Positions 1-11,334 of a stretch of 64,000 nt of DNA are shown piece after piece (positions within the stretch are counted from its first letter, which is position 1; every line of letters starts with the position of its first letter). This stretch comes from Hyaloraphidium curvatum. Taxonomy: Eukaryota; Monoblepharomycota; Hyaloraphidiomycetes; Hyaloraphidiales; Hyaloraphidiaceae. The notes below the pieces were generated by a model. The model searched no databases and had not been told where the DNA came from. It saw nothing but the letters and a program-made list of their open reading frames with translations. The position numbers and the translations under genes were made by a program. Where the stretch lies: positions 124,001 to 188,000 of the forward strand of contig JAIVFI010000037.1 of the NCBI GenBank assembly GCA_025558095.1, in the 5' to 3' direction.

Positions 1-2234
1 CCACGTACGTCGCATTGAGCCGCGACGCCGCCGCTGCGAGCCCCTCGGCGTGCGACAGGGCCCCGCGCAGCTCCGCCTGCGCCGCCGCGATCTCGGCATC
101 CATCGCCGCCAATCCCCCCTCCAGCGCCGCCGCGGCCGCCTCGTGCGACAAACCCTTGGCCACCGCCGCGCGGATCAGATCCTCGACCGTCTCGAGGGCA
201 ACGAGCTGGAGCTCCGCCTGGGCGGTGATGGTCTCGACCGAGAGGTAGGGCACGCGGCGGACGTTCCGCGCGCGGGAGACGGCGAGGTCCCGGGAGAGTG
301 CGAGCAGCGCGCCGCGGGCGGCGGTGGAGCCGGCGTCCGGGGTGGCGGTCGAGCGTGCGCCGAGGGCGGGCGACGATGCGGTGCCTTCGTCGCCGGGGAA
401 GGAGGAGAAGATGTCCAGGATGAAGGCGGTGGCCTCGGTCCTCGCGAACCCGGCCATCTCGGATGCGCATCCGGCTGCCATGCGCATGACGAGCGGGTCC
501 GAGTCGAACGGAGATGCGACGGCCGAGTCCAGCGCGATGGTTCCTTGCGGGAGGCGCACGGGGGTGCGGCTGCGCACGTGGCAGATCCCGTCGTACAACC
601 CCGATGCGTCGGCGTCCAGGGGGGCCGCTGGGGAAGACGTGGCGTGCTTGGCCGAGAAGGATAGGAGGCCGAGGTAGGACAGGTCGGGCTTGGGCGCCCT
701 GCGTGCATCCTGCAGGGCCAGGTAGTCGGCGGCGGGGTGCTGGGCGAGCTCCACGGTGTAGTCCGAGGTCGAGAATAGGCCGATGCGGCGGGCGCGGTCG
801 GCGACGGTGCCTGCGGGGCTGCCGTCGAGGGCGTGGAACGCGCCGATCTGCGACGTCGTTCGGCCGTAGGTGGTCGTCCTCGACGACGCGTTGAGGCCGT
901 TCCAGGTGCCGCTAAAAGCCGGCCACGTGAACCGGTCGACGCCCAAGGCAAGCCAAGGCCCGCCCCCTTGCGAGGGCACGGAGAAGGCGGCGCCGCCGTA
1001 GTCCTGCATGGTCAGCTCGACGGTGGCGTTGATGCAGGTCCGCGTGGGGTCGTCCCATTGGTTGCAGCTCCCGGATCGGAAGCAAAGGGGCGCGTAGGTG
1101 GTTTCGTTGACAGTCGAGCAGTTGGGCACCGAGAGGGCGGCGAGGGTGTCGAACAGTCCAGTGTTTGCGCACATATCGATGGCGTTGTCCCCCGTCTGGG
1201 GGCGCAGCGCGGCTGAGAGGCAGAGCCTGGTTAGTTCTCTGCGTACGCATGCTGAGCGAAAGCAACTTGCCGTTCACGGTGATGTCCTTCTTGGCAGCCA
1301 CGGGGTGGTAAGCCGGGAGCCCGTTGTGCGAGACTCCGAGGGATCCGAACACCTTTGCGGCACGGATGTGCACATCTGGCCCGTAGGCACCCTCCGCGTT
1401 GGGGCCGTGGGACCACACTTCGAGCGTCCCGTTGTCAGACACCACGTTGATTGCCTCGATGCGGACCTTGGTGTATCCCGCGGTGTCCTTGCCGATGGAG
1501 ACGGTCGTGTCCCGGGGAAAGACTACGTTGACCGCGGTCAGGTTCAGCTCGGTGATCTGCGAGAGCTCGACGCCCTTGGCGGCCCCGCGCACGAAATCGG
1601 CGAGGTGCGACATGTCGAGGTCGACAAAGGCCAGGGCGAGGCGGACGTCCGTGATGTCGGGGACGATCGCTGCGGTCTCGGTTGCGGCCAGGACGCCGGC
1701 GGCCAGCTTGGGGCACTTGCTTGCCGCGAGCAACGAAGGCCGGCGGATCGAGAGCGGGTCGGGGTCCGACTGCATTGCTGCCGACTGCGTGCCGAGCCAA
1801 CCGTCGATGCGGCAGTCGTACTCCACGCGCCAGAACTTGGAGGTATCAGGGCACGAGTCCCCGAAGAGGGCGACTGCGTCGACGGCCGGCACACAGCTCT
1901 GCTGCCCGTCGCAGAGCCTAGCGACGTGGGCCGCCAAGGCCGCGCGGATTGCGGGGCTGTACCCGCATTCATCGTCGGCACCGTTTCCGAGCACGGGACA
2001 TGTCTCAGGAAGGCCGTCGATGGCGGGCAGGTCGCGGCCGAAGAAGGCGGCGGAGACGGCGACGGTCGCGGCCGCGGGGCACTCCAGGCGGGGAGCGGCA
2101 TTGCCGCATGCGAGGGCCGAGAGGCCGAAGGTGCCCTGCGAGCGCAGCGGGGCCTGCTGGCGGGCGATGGGGGCCGCGAACGCGGCGGCGGCAAATGCGA
2201 GCGCGAAGGCGGCGGAGAGGAGCGCGCGCGGCAT
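1..2234 (-). CDS. Secreted protein with N-terminal SUEL-type lectin domain (3' end outside window)
   Basis: The reading frame starts at 2234 with a hydrophobic signal peptide (about residues 1-20, ending near AFAAPIA). A cysteine-patterned domain follows (about 35-140): LACGN near its start, then two Cys-containing loops and a VEYDC end. This is the layout of galactose/rhamnose-binding SUEL lectins, and it suggests an extracellular sugar-binding protein. The middle part is beta-rich and unrecognised. Frame and codon bias require one short intron at 1213-1246 (donor GTACGC, branch CTAAC, acceptor CTCAG), joining exon 2234-1247 to exon 1212-1 in phase 1. The second exon stays open to the window edge and ends in an Ala/Glu-rich, probably helical stretch, so the C-terminus is missing. 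The fold assignment rests on motif spacing only; the rest is unknown. Confidence 0.62.
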
Positions 2235-2811
2235 CGCGGCGGGGCGCGGGGGTCGCTTGCTTGCTCGACTTGGAGGAGCCCTCGCGGTGCCCGTGCGGTG
2301 GTGGCGGTCTCCATTCCGGGACCGGTGCTTTAGTACGAGGGCCGCCCGGCGCAGTTTCTAGTTTTCTCGCCGGGAAACGAGGCGTGGCCGTGGCCGCGGC
2401 AGCCTCGTGCGCGGCGGGGTGGAATTGGGTCCCGCCACAGCCGCTCCCGGACTTCCGGCGACGCGGCTTTGCCTCTCGACTTTCTCGCGAGCCACACAAA
2501 GCCCTTCCCGCGGCACTGCAGGCGACCGCGAACTACCACGTGCTCGGTGCCCTGGAGCTGCCGGAGACGGTGCCCTGGAGGTCCCGGAGAGCGACTGCCC
2601 TTTCCCCCGTCCGCCATCGCGATGGTACCTTTCTTCAGCTACAAGCGACGCCGCGTGTGCTCCCAGTCTACATCAGAGAAGACCCATTCTAGTCCGTCAC
2701 CGATGCGAGCTCCGCTCCCACGCCGCTGCGGCGCCGCACGGCTTTGAGTGTCCCCTTTTCTGTCGGAGTTGCTGTGCCCCGCCATAGGCTCGCGCACCCG
2801 CCGCGATTGCC
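2235..2811. other. Intergenic spacer between SUEL-lectin gene and RidA-like gene
   Basis: About 580 nt upstream of the lectin gene and downstream of the RidA-like gene, both on the minus strand. It should hold the lectin promoter and the RidA 3' UTR. I see no convincing coding frame, RNA gene or repeat in it. Confidence 0.4.
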
Positions 2812-3195
2812 TCACTTCCCCCTGTAGGCCGTCACCTCGATCTCAATCTTCCACTCGGGCCTCAGAAGCGCGGCGCAGATGGTCGTGTTGGCCGGCCTCA
2901 CGTCGCCGAACGCCTTCTTGAGCGCCGCAGCGATCTTGGGGTGGTCCTCGGGGTCCGGGAGGTAGATGACGTGCCGCACGACGTCCTTAAGCGAGAAACC
3001 GGCCTGCTCCAGGGCAAAGGAGATGGTCTCGAGCGCGTTCTCGGTCTGCGCTTCGACGCCCTCGGGCATGTCCCCCGTCAGGCGGTTGCGGCCGACCGTG
3101 CCGGCGACGAAACAGAAGTCGCCCTGGACGACGGCGCGGGAGTAGGCAAAAGCTTCCTCGTAGGGCGAGCCGGAGGCGATGAGGCGGCGGGCCAT
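2812..3195 (-). CDS. RidA/YjgF/UK114-family protein
   Basis: An intronless 127-residue protein matching the usual 120-130 residue length of the RidA family. Family members trim, or deaminate reactive enamine/imine intermediates from PLP enzymes. Visible hallmarks are an FVAGTVGRN segment near the N-terminus, a QTENALETI helix and a C-terminal ANTT...EIEVTA block close to the active-site strand. The frame is open further upstream, but that part is Arg/Pro/His-rich with non-coding bias, so I start at the ATG at 3193-3195 (MARRLIASGS). It is transcribed away from the ankyrin-MYND gene that starts about 265 nt away on the other strand. The family is clear; substrate and compartment are not. Confidence 0.85.
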   Translation of the reverse strand: MARRLIASGSPYEEAFAYSRAVVQGDFCFVAGTVGRNRLTGDMPEGVEAQTENALETISFALEQAGFSLKDVVRHVIYLPDPEDHPKIAAALKKAFGDVRPANTTICAALLRPEWKIEIEVTAYRGK

Positions 3196-3459
3196 CGCGG
3201 GGAGAAGGATGGAAGTCGTCCGCTCTGGACGGTGGGGCCGATTTTGGGGCCGATGCGCTCGCTGCGGGATCGGGGAATGGATTGGGTCGAGCGAGAGCGG
3301 CGGGAGCAGCGGGCACGGATGGAGATGGAGCTGTGGAGCGGCAGCTTCCCCACCGACGCGTCTGTCGCGCGCGCGCCGGCGGCGGCTGCGGGGCCCGCCG
3401 TCCATTCACCATCAAACGTCGGAACCGCCACCGAGTCCCGACTTTGCTGCCCTCCAGCC

Positions 3460-5011
3460 ATGTCGAACCCGCTCCTCGAAGCCCTGCAGCAGAGATTCGC
3501 GGACCTCTTTACCGACCCCGCTGCGCCGGACCCCGGTTCCGCCCCCCCGTTGCCGGACCCGCCCCGCGTCGCTAGCCTCCGCACAAAACACACCGCCCTC
3601 CGTCCCGACGCGTCGCGGTGGCCGCGCATCCCGGCGGATTTTGCCGCCGCCTTGGAGCGGTGGTCCGATCCCTCGAAGAAGCGCGAATCGGGGACCATGC
3701 TGCGGCTCGAGAACTGGGTCACGCAGAACGGGTACCGGACGGTCGAGCGCGCGGGGTGGTCGCAGTTGGGCTTTGCGGTGCTGACGGGGAACTTGCCCGC
3801 GGTCCGGGACATCCTCTCTGCCGTGGAAAGGGCGGAGGGCGAGGAGGCGCTGCGGGAGTTCCTCGGGAGGCAACGGAGCACTCGTACCGGCAGGGGTACC
3901 TGACGATGGCCGTGCGCAGAGGATGCAGTGGTCGCCGCAGTACAAGGTCAAGGGCGAAGACTACGCCGGTGTCGTGCGATTCTGGGTGCCAAGGTCGACC
4001 AACGCGACATGTGGGCCAACCCCGCGCTCCCTGTCTCTGTGCGGCGCCTGACACCCCTCGCCCTCCCTCCCAGCATGTGGTACACCGCCTTCCACCACAG
4101 CCTGATGAACCAGCCCCTCTACGCCACCGCGGACCTCCTCCTCTCCCTCGGCGCGGACGTCAACGCGCCCACCGTCTCGGGCTGCAACATCTCCATGGCC
4201 GCCGTCAACGCGCGCGACCAGGCCACGCTCAAGTACCTCCTGGAGCGGGGCGTCGACATCGACCAGGAGGTCGACAGCATGCTGGGAAGGAAGATGACCC
4301 CGCGGCTGTACGCAAACAAGATGGGCCTGTCGACGACGGTCGCAAAGGCGGACAGGAAGGCGGCGAAAGAGGCGGTGAGGAAAGAGGGGGGGATGGTGTG
4401 CGCCAAGTGCGGCAAGGGCGAGAGCGGGGCGCAGCTGTCGAGGTGCAGCCGGTGCCATGCGGTGTTCTACTGCGGGCGGGCGTACCAGAGTACGTTCCCG
4501 CGTCGTTCCTCCTGCTGCCGGGGCTGATTACGCTCCAGCCGCAGACTGGCCCGCGCACAAGAAAGCCTGCCAGGCGCGCTCCGCCGAGCTCGCGCGCACG
4601 GTCACCGTGACCGTCGGCGGCGGCCCCCCGAGTGGCGCCGTCAGTACAATGCTTAACAAGCCGGCCGGGGCGCCGCGGGCGGTCGGGTTCAAGGGCGAGG
4701 TGCCGACGCCCCCGGCGTACGGGGAGCGGTTCGTGGTCAAGGCACAGATCATGCTGGATCCGACGATCGGGTCGATGAAAGTCGCCGAGCCGGATCCGAA
4801 CGAGGCGATCATGGTCTACGACGATAAGCGGAGTTACGCCACGCAGATCTTCGGGCGCGGGCAGGAGGCAGAGTGGAGAGAGATCTGGGACAAGGTCCAC
4901 AGGGACGGGATCAACTCGGCAAAGGCGTACTTTTACGCCACGGTGGACAGGGCGGCGCCGGAGAAGCTGACGCTAGTGATCGGCGAGCTGGCCAGGCCGC
5001 AGAAGTGGTGA
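3460..5011 (+). CDS. Ankyrin-repeat protein with C-terminal MYND zinc finger, frame interrupted
   Basis: Starts at the ATG at 3460. The N-terminal half has ankyrin-like helices (for example TADLLLSLGADVNAPT and YLLERGVDID) and is followed by a MYND finger (CAKCGKGE...RCSRCHAVFYCGR...WPAHKKAC), usually a protein-protein interaction module. A clean intron at 4490-4544 splits the finger (TACCAGA/GTACGT...CCGCAG/ACTGG), and the last exon ends at 5011. Between about 3868 and 3985 the high-GC3 coding frame shifts three times, each time by one missing base (near 3870, 3918 and 3982). A further intron probably ends at CCCTCCCAG (4073), but its donor is unclear. Either the gene is decaying or the assembly lost single bases. 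The C-terminal 150 residues after the finger are unrecognised. Confidence 0.6.
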
Positions 5012-5308
5012 TCTGCGGGTTTGCCGGTGCCGCTTCCGCGCTCTGGGTCTGTCGCGGTGAGCTGCGGTCCGATCTGCGGGTCAAGTGCTGCTCGTAGTTT
5101 CTTGATTCTTGATGCTTGGTATTCTGTTGAACCTATTGTACTGCTTTTGAAGATGCGGGAGCGGAAGAAACTGGTTTGCAGCTCCACAGAGGTGGCGAGC
5201 GAGGGCGGCGGCACGGACGTCTTTGTCAGCCCAAGGGGCAACCTTTGCCCGCCCCCGAGAGCTCTGCACGGAGAGCGAAGCCCGGCGACTCGGCTGTGCG
5301 AAGCGATA

Positions 5309-7230
5309 ATGTCTGCACCGAGTTCTTCGCCCGAGGCCGCGGCCGCCGCGTCCGGCGCCGTGCCTGCGGCGTCTCCCACGGAGGGGACCGTGCGTCGCTA
5401 CGACGCGGACGCCGAATCCGGATCCGGGGGCTCCGTGGGCTCGACCGCGGTGCAGAGGGACGAAGCTACGGACAAGGACGACGTGCAGCTCGTCGAGACG
5501 GGCAAGGCGGCGAGCCCGGCGGAGGGCGGGGATGACCAGGTGGCGGGAAGCGGGGAGGCCCAGGCGGCGACGACCAAGGCCGAGCCGCCGAACCCGCCGC
5601 ATTGGAGGACCAACATCGGGCTCCTGATCCTCGCGTGGACTCTGGGCTGTGAGTCCGCGTGTTCGTACCCCAGGGGCGCGAACTCATCGGCGTTTCGCCT
5701 TCCCCTTCTCTCCCCTCTCTTTTCTATCCCCAAGATACGGTCCAGTTCATGCACATTGCTGGCACGGTGGCAATCGCCAAGGAGATGGCGGGGGCGAACC
5801 TTGCGACCCTGCCGTCGGCCCTCATCTTCGTCGGCGCGCTGCTTTCGACCATGCCACTGGCCCTACTCGGCGAAAAGAAGGGCCTCAAGTTCTCCTACGT
5901 TGTCGGGACCGCTTGCGGGCTCATTGGGGGCACTCTTTGCCTCCTCGCGATTGTAAGTTGCTTCGGTCTGACCGCAATAACCGCTTGGCTCTAATCTTGT
6001 TTCCAGCTCTATTGGTCGTACCCTCTTCTCTGCTTCGGCTTGCTTTTCCAAGGAACCCAGCAGGCCACGACTCAGCTCCTGCGCTTCGGCGTGCGCACCG
6101 TCTCGCCGCCAAAGTACATGAGCAAGGCGCTCTCCTACATCGTGGCCGGAGCCGCGATCGCGGCGCCCATCGGCCCCATCGCTACGCAGTACTCCGTGTG
6201 GCTCGTTCCTTCAGTCAAATACCTCGGCATCTACATCATCATCGACGCCCTGATCGTCGCTATGTCACTCGTGTGCATGTGCCTGAGGTTCCCGCCTCCC
6301 GCCGAGAAGCCGAAGCCCCAGGGCGCCGGGGGCGCGGCTCCGGAGCCGGAAATCAGCAGGTGGAAGATCATGGGCTACTTCCTGTCAAACAAGCGGTTCC
6401 TCATCGCCATGATTGCTGGGATGACGTCGTATGCAGTTATGGTGCTTGTGCTTCTCCCGGATGCGGTCCCTCGCAACTAGCCTGATTTCCCCGCTATTCA
6501 GGTGCTGATGATGGCCCCGGCGCCCCTCGCAATCGTCGGCGCGGGCTTCACCTTTGCCGACCAGGCCAACGTCATCATGGCGCACGTGCTGGGCATGTTC
6601 GTCCCCAGGTGAGTAGGGAGCGTCCGTGGCGCCTCGTCCAGCTCACAAGCGCCATTTCCAGTCTCTTTACGGGCTGGCTCATCGACCGCTTCGGGTCCAT
6701 AACCATGAATATCATTGGCATGGTTATCCTCACCGCCGCCATTGCTATCCTCTTCGGCGGCGAGATACTCCCGATTTTCTACGTCGGGGAGACGCTGGTG
6801 GGAGTGGGCTGGAACTTTAGCTTCATCGCCTCGACGAGCATCATTGTCAAGGGCGCAAAGCCGGGTGAGTCTTCCTTCACCGAGCGCTAGTAAAGGTCAA
6901 TGCTGACAGAAAGCACTACCATCAGGTCGGGAGCTCCAAACCGTGCAGGGCTACAACGACAGCTTCATCCAGCTTCTGGCTGGAGTGGTCGTCTTGATCT
7001 CGGGCCCGCTGTACCAGGCCATCCACTGGCTGCCGCTGGCGGGGCTGGCCTTGTGCTTGATTGGCCTAGCGGCCATCGCGATCCTCGCCGTGGCGCGGTT
7101 GCCCATCCGTGGCCTCCGTGACGGGGGCATGAGCGCCATGGACTACAAGCCGCAGACCGACGACGTGCAGCTCTACGACCGGGAGGAGCAGAAGGAAAAC
7201 GAGCAGAGGGAAAACGAGGCCCAAAAGTAG
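5309..7230 (+). CDS. Major facilitator superfamily transporter
   Basis: Six exons join cleanly: 5309-5648, 5735-5952, 6007-6441, 6502-6608, 6662-6864 and 6926-7230, giving 535 residues. All introns are 54-86 nt with GTGAGT/GTAAGT-type donors, except the fourth exon junction's GTGCTT donor. The acidic, disordered N-terminus (about 100 residues) precedes roughly twelve hydrophobic helices. These include a GEKKGLKFSY loop between helices 2 and 3 and a GWLIDRFG motif after the central loop, the MFS A-type loop signature. A Glu/Gln-rich cytosolic tail ends the protein. The fold is clear. The substrate cannot be told, and I see no family-specific motif for sugars, drugs or peptides. Confidence 0.8.
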
Positions 7231-7289
7231 GCAGCAGTGTGTGTGTGCGCGGCCTCGATGTATATAGCCAAAAGAGTGGTCTTTTGACG

Positions 7290-8729
7290 CTACTTTGCGA
7301 ACTCCACGACGCCGTACTTGGCGCTCCACCGCCAATCCTCGTCCCCCTTGGCGAGGACGGCGGCCTCCACACCTTCGTCCAGCCCGACGATGCAGTCGGC
7401 CTTGTTGGTCCTCAGCGCCAGCACAGGCACGCCGGCCCAGACGGGTCCTATTGCTTCCGCAAAAGGGGTCGTCACCGGCCAGTGCGCGTCGTAAACGAGC
7501 TTGCGATCTATAGTGCAGTGAGCCAGCGCCCAAATCATGCCGACAGGCGACTCACAATTCAAGTCGCCTTTGAAAATGATCAAGTGCGAAGCGTTGAGCT
7601 GCTCGAAGAGGTCCGGTGCCCGCTCGGCGATATGCCAAAAGGCAAATCCAGAGCACCAGAACCTGTGCTCCCTTAGCACCCATTCGCCTCGCTGCAGATA
7701 CCCTTTCCAACGCGCCACCAGCGCCTCGACTTTGGTCTGCGTCGCGGAAGCAAAGCCAAAAAAGGCAGGATCAAGAAGCTGGGCAAGCAGGAGGTCAAAG
7801 TCCGAGATCATGGTATCGCTGACGAACCACGGGATGGTTTTGACGTGGAAGACGGTCTTTGCGGCACGACCGGTGAGGTGGAGGTGGTCCGCAAACACGA
7901 GGTCCGAGAACAGCTCGAAAGCAGCATTGTCGAGGACGAAATCGATCTGCGCGCCCGACTTCTGGCCGATGTGCGTCCACGCCGCCTCGATGTCGTTCCG
8001 CAGGATGTTCGCCTCCGCCGCGGCCAACCCGCTCGAAGCACGCGATTGGAGCTCCTCGACAGTCTCTGCCGTCAGGTTGGGAAGGAGGGAGAGGTCCATG
8101 CTGTTGCCCCAAAGGCAGACCTGCACCAGCTCATGGAAGAGGAGGCGCACGGCCTCGGGAGAGGAGAGTATGGCGGGCTTCGGAGGTTCCCAGAAGCGCG
8201 AGACCAAGTCCTCTACCGCCTTTGCCGAGTCCTTGAAGGAAGACGTCTTCGATTCGAGGAAAGGGTCGAAGCTCCGCCAAGTCGGCGCCAGCTGGATCGC
8301 CTCGCGGATCCGGCGGTAGACGTAGCACTCCACAAAGAGCCAAGTCGCGCTGAAAAACGTCGCGCCGGGGAAGTACTTGTCCAGGACTTCGTTCCACTCC
8401 TCGAAATCACCCTCCCCATCGTCACGGATGTGTTCCAGCTTCCGGTCGTGCTGAAGTTCGTAGCGGAGCCTCCCCACGTCCGCGACGATCTTCTTTGCGT
8501 CCGCGGTCGTCTTGCCGTCGTTGCGGGGGTCCGCTTCGAAGCCTTTAGTCATGTAGATCCGGCAAACGGCATCGATGACCTTGGTGATCGTGACGGGGAC
8601 GCGTTTCGCGAGAGTGGGAAACGCGAAAGACTGCTTGTCGGAGCCGCGCGAGGCAGGAACGGGGGGATCGTTCGGGTTGGGAGACGCCGGCGGCGTCGTT
8701 GCGTCGCCGGGCGCGTTCGGCGAGGGCAT
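7290..8729 (-). CDS. ARMT1/DUF89 damage-control phosphatase-like protein
   Basis: Two exons (8729-7556 and 7507-7290) give 463 residues, the usual length of the eukaryotic ARMT1/YMR027W branch of DUF89. This family comprises metal-dependent phosphatases acting on sugar phosphates (fructose-1-phosphate type damage products) and reported to carboxyl-methylate acidic residues in animals. Diagnostic motifs are DFVLDNAAFELFSDLVFAD (metal-binding Asp-Asn), an HVKTIPWFVSD segment and LIIFKGDLNYRKL near the C-terminus. The intron (48 nt, GTGAGT...CTATAG) sits inside that last motif and happens to keep the frame. Removing it restores the conserved KGDLNYRK. The start at 8729 is the first ATG; the frame upstream has only non-ATG codons. 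Confidence 0.85.
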   Translation of the reverse strand: MPSPNAPGDATTPPASPNPNDPPVPASRGSDKQSFAFPTLAKRVPVTITKVIDAVCRIYMTKGFEADPRNDGKTTADAKKIVADVGRLRYELQHDRKLEHIRDDGEGDFEEWNEVLDKYFPGATFFSATWLFVECYVYRRIREAIQLAPTWRSFDPFLESKTSSFKDSAKAVEDLVSRFWEPPKPAILSSPEAVRLLFHELVQVCLWGNSMDLSLLPNLTAETVEELQSRASSGLAAAEANILRNDIEAAWTHIGQKSGAQIDFVLDNAAFELFSDLVFADHLHLTGRAAKTVFHVKTIPWFVSDTMISDFDLLLAQLLDPAFFGFASATQTKVEALVARWKGYLQRGEWVLREHRFWCSGFAFWHIAERAPDLFEQLNASHLIIFKGDLNCESPVGMIWALAHCTIDRKLVYDAHWPVTTPFAEAIGPVWAGVPVLALRTNKADCIVGLDEGVEAAVLAKGDEDWRWSAKYGVVEFAK

Positions 8730-8941
8730 AGTCGTGATTGAAACGCGGAGCTGTCTCTGCGTGCGCAAAGGGTTGATCGGACAAGATTCGATTGACGGTG
8801 CCTCGGGCTCGGCTCAGGGAGACACTGTTGACTTGTTGACAAGGACCCACAAGGACCCCCAGTGGTCAACAAAATCACTAGCTCGTCTTGCTGCTGCTAC
8901 GGCCCGCCGTTGCGTCTACGGGGCTCAAGCCTGCGTCCGGA

Positions 8942-9942
8942 ATGGCGACTTGGAAAGCAGACATCCTCGCCGGGTTCGAGCAAACGACGCTCGCTCTCCC
9001 CGACGCCGATGACGGGCCCGTTGAAATCGTCATCGTGCGCAAGAATCCCGCATCCTCCAAGGCCGCCGTCCTCTATATACACGGCTTCGTCGACTATGTA
9101 TTCCAGTCCCACCTAGCGGACTTTTACAACTCCCAGGGCCTCGGGTTCTACGGTGTCGACCTCCGTCGCCACGGGCGTTCCCTGCGTCCGCATCAGCTCC
9201 CGAACTACACCCGGGATATCGACGAGTACCTCGCCGATGTCGACGCGGTGGTCTCGTTCCTGACATCGAACGAGGGCATCACGTGGCTCCTCCTGAACGG
9301 CCACAGTACGGGGGGCCTCGTTGGAGCCCTCTACGCCCACCGCGGCGCCAACAAAGACCGCATATCCGCCGTCTTCCTCAATTCTCCGTTCCTGGACATG
9401 AACCTCCCTGGCTGGCAGGAGCGGGCCCTGGAACCTATTCTGGCCCAGCTCGGCAAGGTCGCCCCGGAGCTGCCGCTCTCGGCCTTGTCCCCGGTCTACG
9501 GCCAGAGCTTGCACATTTCGGGAAAGGGCGAAAACGATTTCAACCTCGAGTGGAAGCCGATCGAGGGCTTCCCTGCGAGGGCGGGCTGGTTCGGGGCGAT
9601 CCACAAGGCGCAAGAGGAGATCGAGGAAGGGCTGGACATCAAGGTGCCGGTTTTGGTTCTCCACGCTGGGTCGAGCGCGAACCCCACCGAGTGGACCGAT
9701 GAGGCGTTCAAGAACGTGGGTTGGGGTTTCTGATTTCGGTCATGCTTCGATTAACACTCAAGCACCACTCGCAGGACATCGTCTTGGACGTTGCTGATAT
9801 CGCGCGGCTGGCGCCGAAGCTGGGCAAACATGTCGAGGTTAAGGCTATCGAAGATGGGATCCACGACCTCGTGCTCAGCAAAGAGGGACCGAGGGGGAAG
9901 ACTTTTGAAGTTCTGAAAGAGTGGTTGAGTCGGGTTATGTAA
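8942..9942 (+). CDS. Alpha/beta hydrolase, serine aminopeptidase S33 / lysophospholipase-like
   Basis: Exons 8942-9715 and 9775-9942 give 313 residues. The N-terminal part has the oxyanion turn YIHGFVDY and a DLRRHGRS loop. The nucleophile elbow is GHSTGG (about residue 122), the Asp region lies around VLVLHAGSS, and the His is in DGIHDLVLS near the end, so the catalytic triad is complete. This fits monoacylglycerol-lipase-like enzymes of the S33 family found in fungi. The 59-nt intron (GTGGGT...CGCAG) is phase 0 and brings the C-terminal His exon into register. No signal peptide is visible, so the enzyme is probably cytosolic. The substrate is unknown. Confidence 0.82.
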
Positions 9943-10034
9943 ATTCGACTAAGTTGGGCAGTATCTCCAGATCTCGTCTAACATCACGATGCGTTGTCCT
10001 CGTAGCGATGGATTGAATGCCTCTCCTCACGTGC

Positions 10035-11093
10035 TCAGGCCGTCCAGCTGACCGTGCCGATCGGAGGAGTCCCCCAAAGGTCCTCCCATTCTTCCGATTC
10101 GACCATCCGCTCCTCTCCGGTCCAATCCCGGTACCATCCGCAGCGGGGCCCCTGGGTCACGCCGGAGAAGGTGACCTTGATCGCGCCATCGACAACCGCC
10201 TGCCTGACCCTCCCAAAGTCCTCCTCCTCAAGTCCGGGTTGCGGCCGCGTGATGGACATCTTTTCGAGGTTCGGCGGCAATCCCCAGGCAAAGTACCTCG
10301 TGGTATCATCCTGAACGCAGCTTGTCGAGGGAGCCCAGCGCGTGCCAAACGTCCCGCTCCGCCCTGTGGAGCCACACGGCGTGCGGATTGAACGTGGAGA
10401 GCTCGAAGAGGTGCAACAGGAGGTCCTGGTTGTAGCTGAAGGTCCAGACTTCCGACATCTTGAAGACAACGCCCGGGAACGGGGACAGGTCCCAGTCGAG
10501 CTCTTGGAACGGCTGGAAGCACCAGCTCTGCAGATGGTCCGTCCTTTCAATGAGCGCAAAGAGGGTATCCAGTCCTAATTCTCTGCAATTCTCGAAGGAA
10601 TTGTCGACCTCAAGGGTGCGCAGCGTCGGGCGAAGGCGAGTGGCCGCGGTGAGCTCCTTCAGAACGACGGGGTGGCTGGCACTGATCTCCAAGTGATTGA
10701 TGCGGGAGACGCGCAGTAGTCCCCAGTTCAAAGGAGCGACGACGTTGTACTGGAAACTCTCGAGGTTGGGGCACCGACGGAAGATCCGTTAAACGAGACG
10801 GCCGGCTTCGGCGCTCCTCTCCGTAAAGAGGCCGACCTTGAAGTCCTCCTTGAACACATCGCCGAGGTCGCCTGCCGCCACGAGGAGCCGAACGCTTTCG
10901 AAAGCCGAGGCCGGCGTCGAAACTTGGACAATGTTACGCCCAGGGCGCGACGCAGGTGGAGTTCGCGGTACAGCACGGGGAACATAACGCTCGAGAGGTA
11001 GCGGCACGCGAGGGCAAGCTCGAGGAGATTGCTTGGAGCCGCTTCCGGGGGAAGACCTTCTCCGAGGAGCTTGGGCACGAGCAGCCGCGACAT
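10035..11093 (-). pseudogene. F-box-like gene, disrupted by frameshifts and a stop
   Basis: From the ATG at 11093 the frame encodes an F-box-like start (LLGEGLPPE...LELALACRYLSSVMFPVLYRELHL). This is the pattern of fungal F-box proteins that recruit substrates to SCF ubiquitin ligases. A later part resembles the usual leucine-rich tail (RRCPNLESF..., HLEISASHP). The high-GC3 frame shifts by one base near 10970. It meets an in-frame TAA at 10789-10791 and shifts again near 10310 before ending at 10035. I could not find splice sites that repair all three breaks. It may be a decayed copy, or the breaks may be assembly errors. Confidence 0.5.
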
Positions 11094-11334
11094 AGTTCAG
11101 AACCTCGGGCGGCAGCCGAGCAGGGCGGGAGCGGCAGGCACGGCGACAGGCAGGTGCGCGATGGTGCCGACTCGGGCTGCTCTCCCTGCTTTCGAGCGGC
11201 GCGGCATTGCTTGGAGTTGCGGCCTGACGCGCGATGGCCGCGCGCGCGCGCGCACCCCGCGTCCCTCAAACTCCGTGACGAATGGGGCGGTGAAGCGCGC
11301 TCTCCACGACTGTTTTCCTCCCGCAACAAGCGCT

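Noticed and set aside
3920-4020. A phase-compatible 36-nt intron (GTACCG...GCGCAG) that would keep the ankyrin gene open
   Set aside because: The frame it restores has poor third-position G/C, whereas the alternative frames with single-base gaps carry clear coding bias and ankyrin-like sequence.
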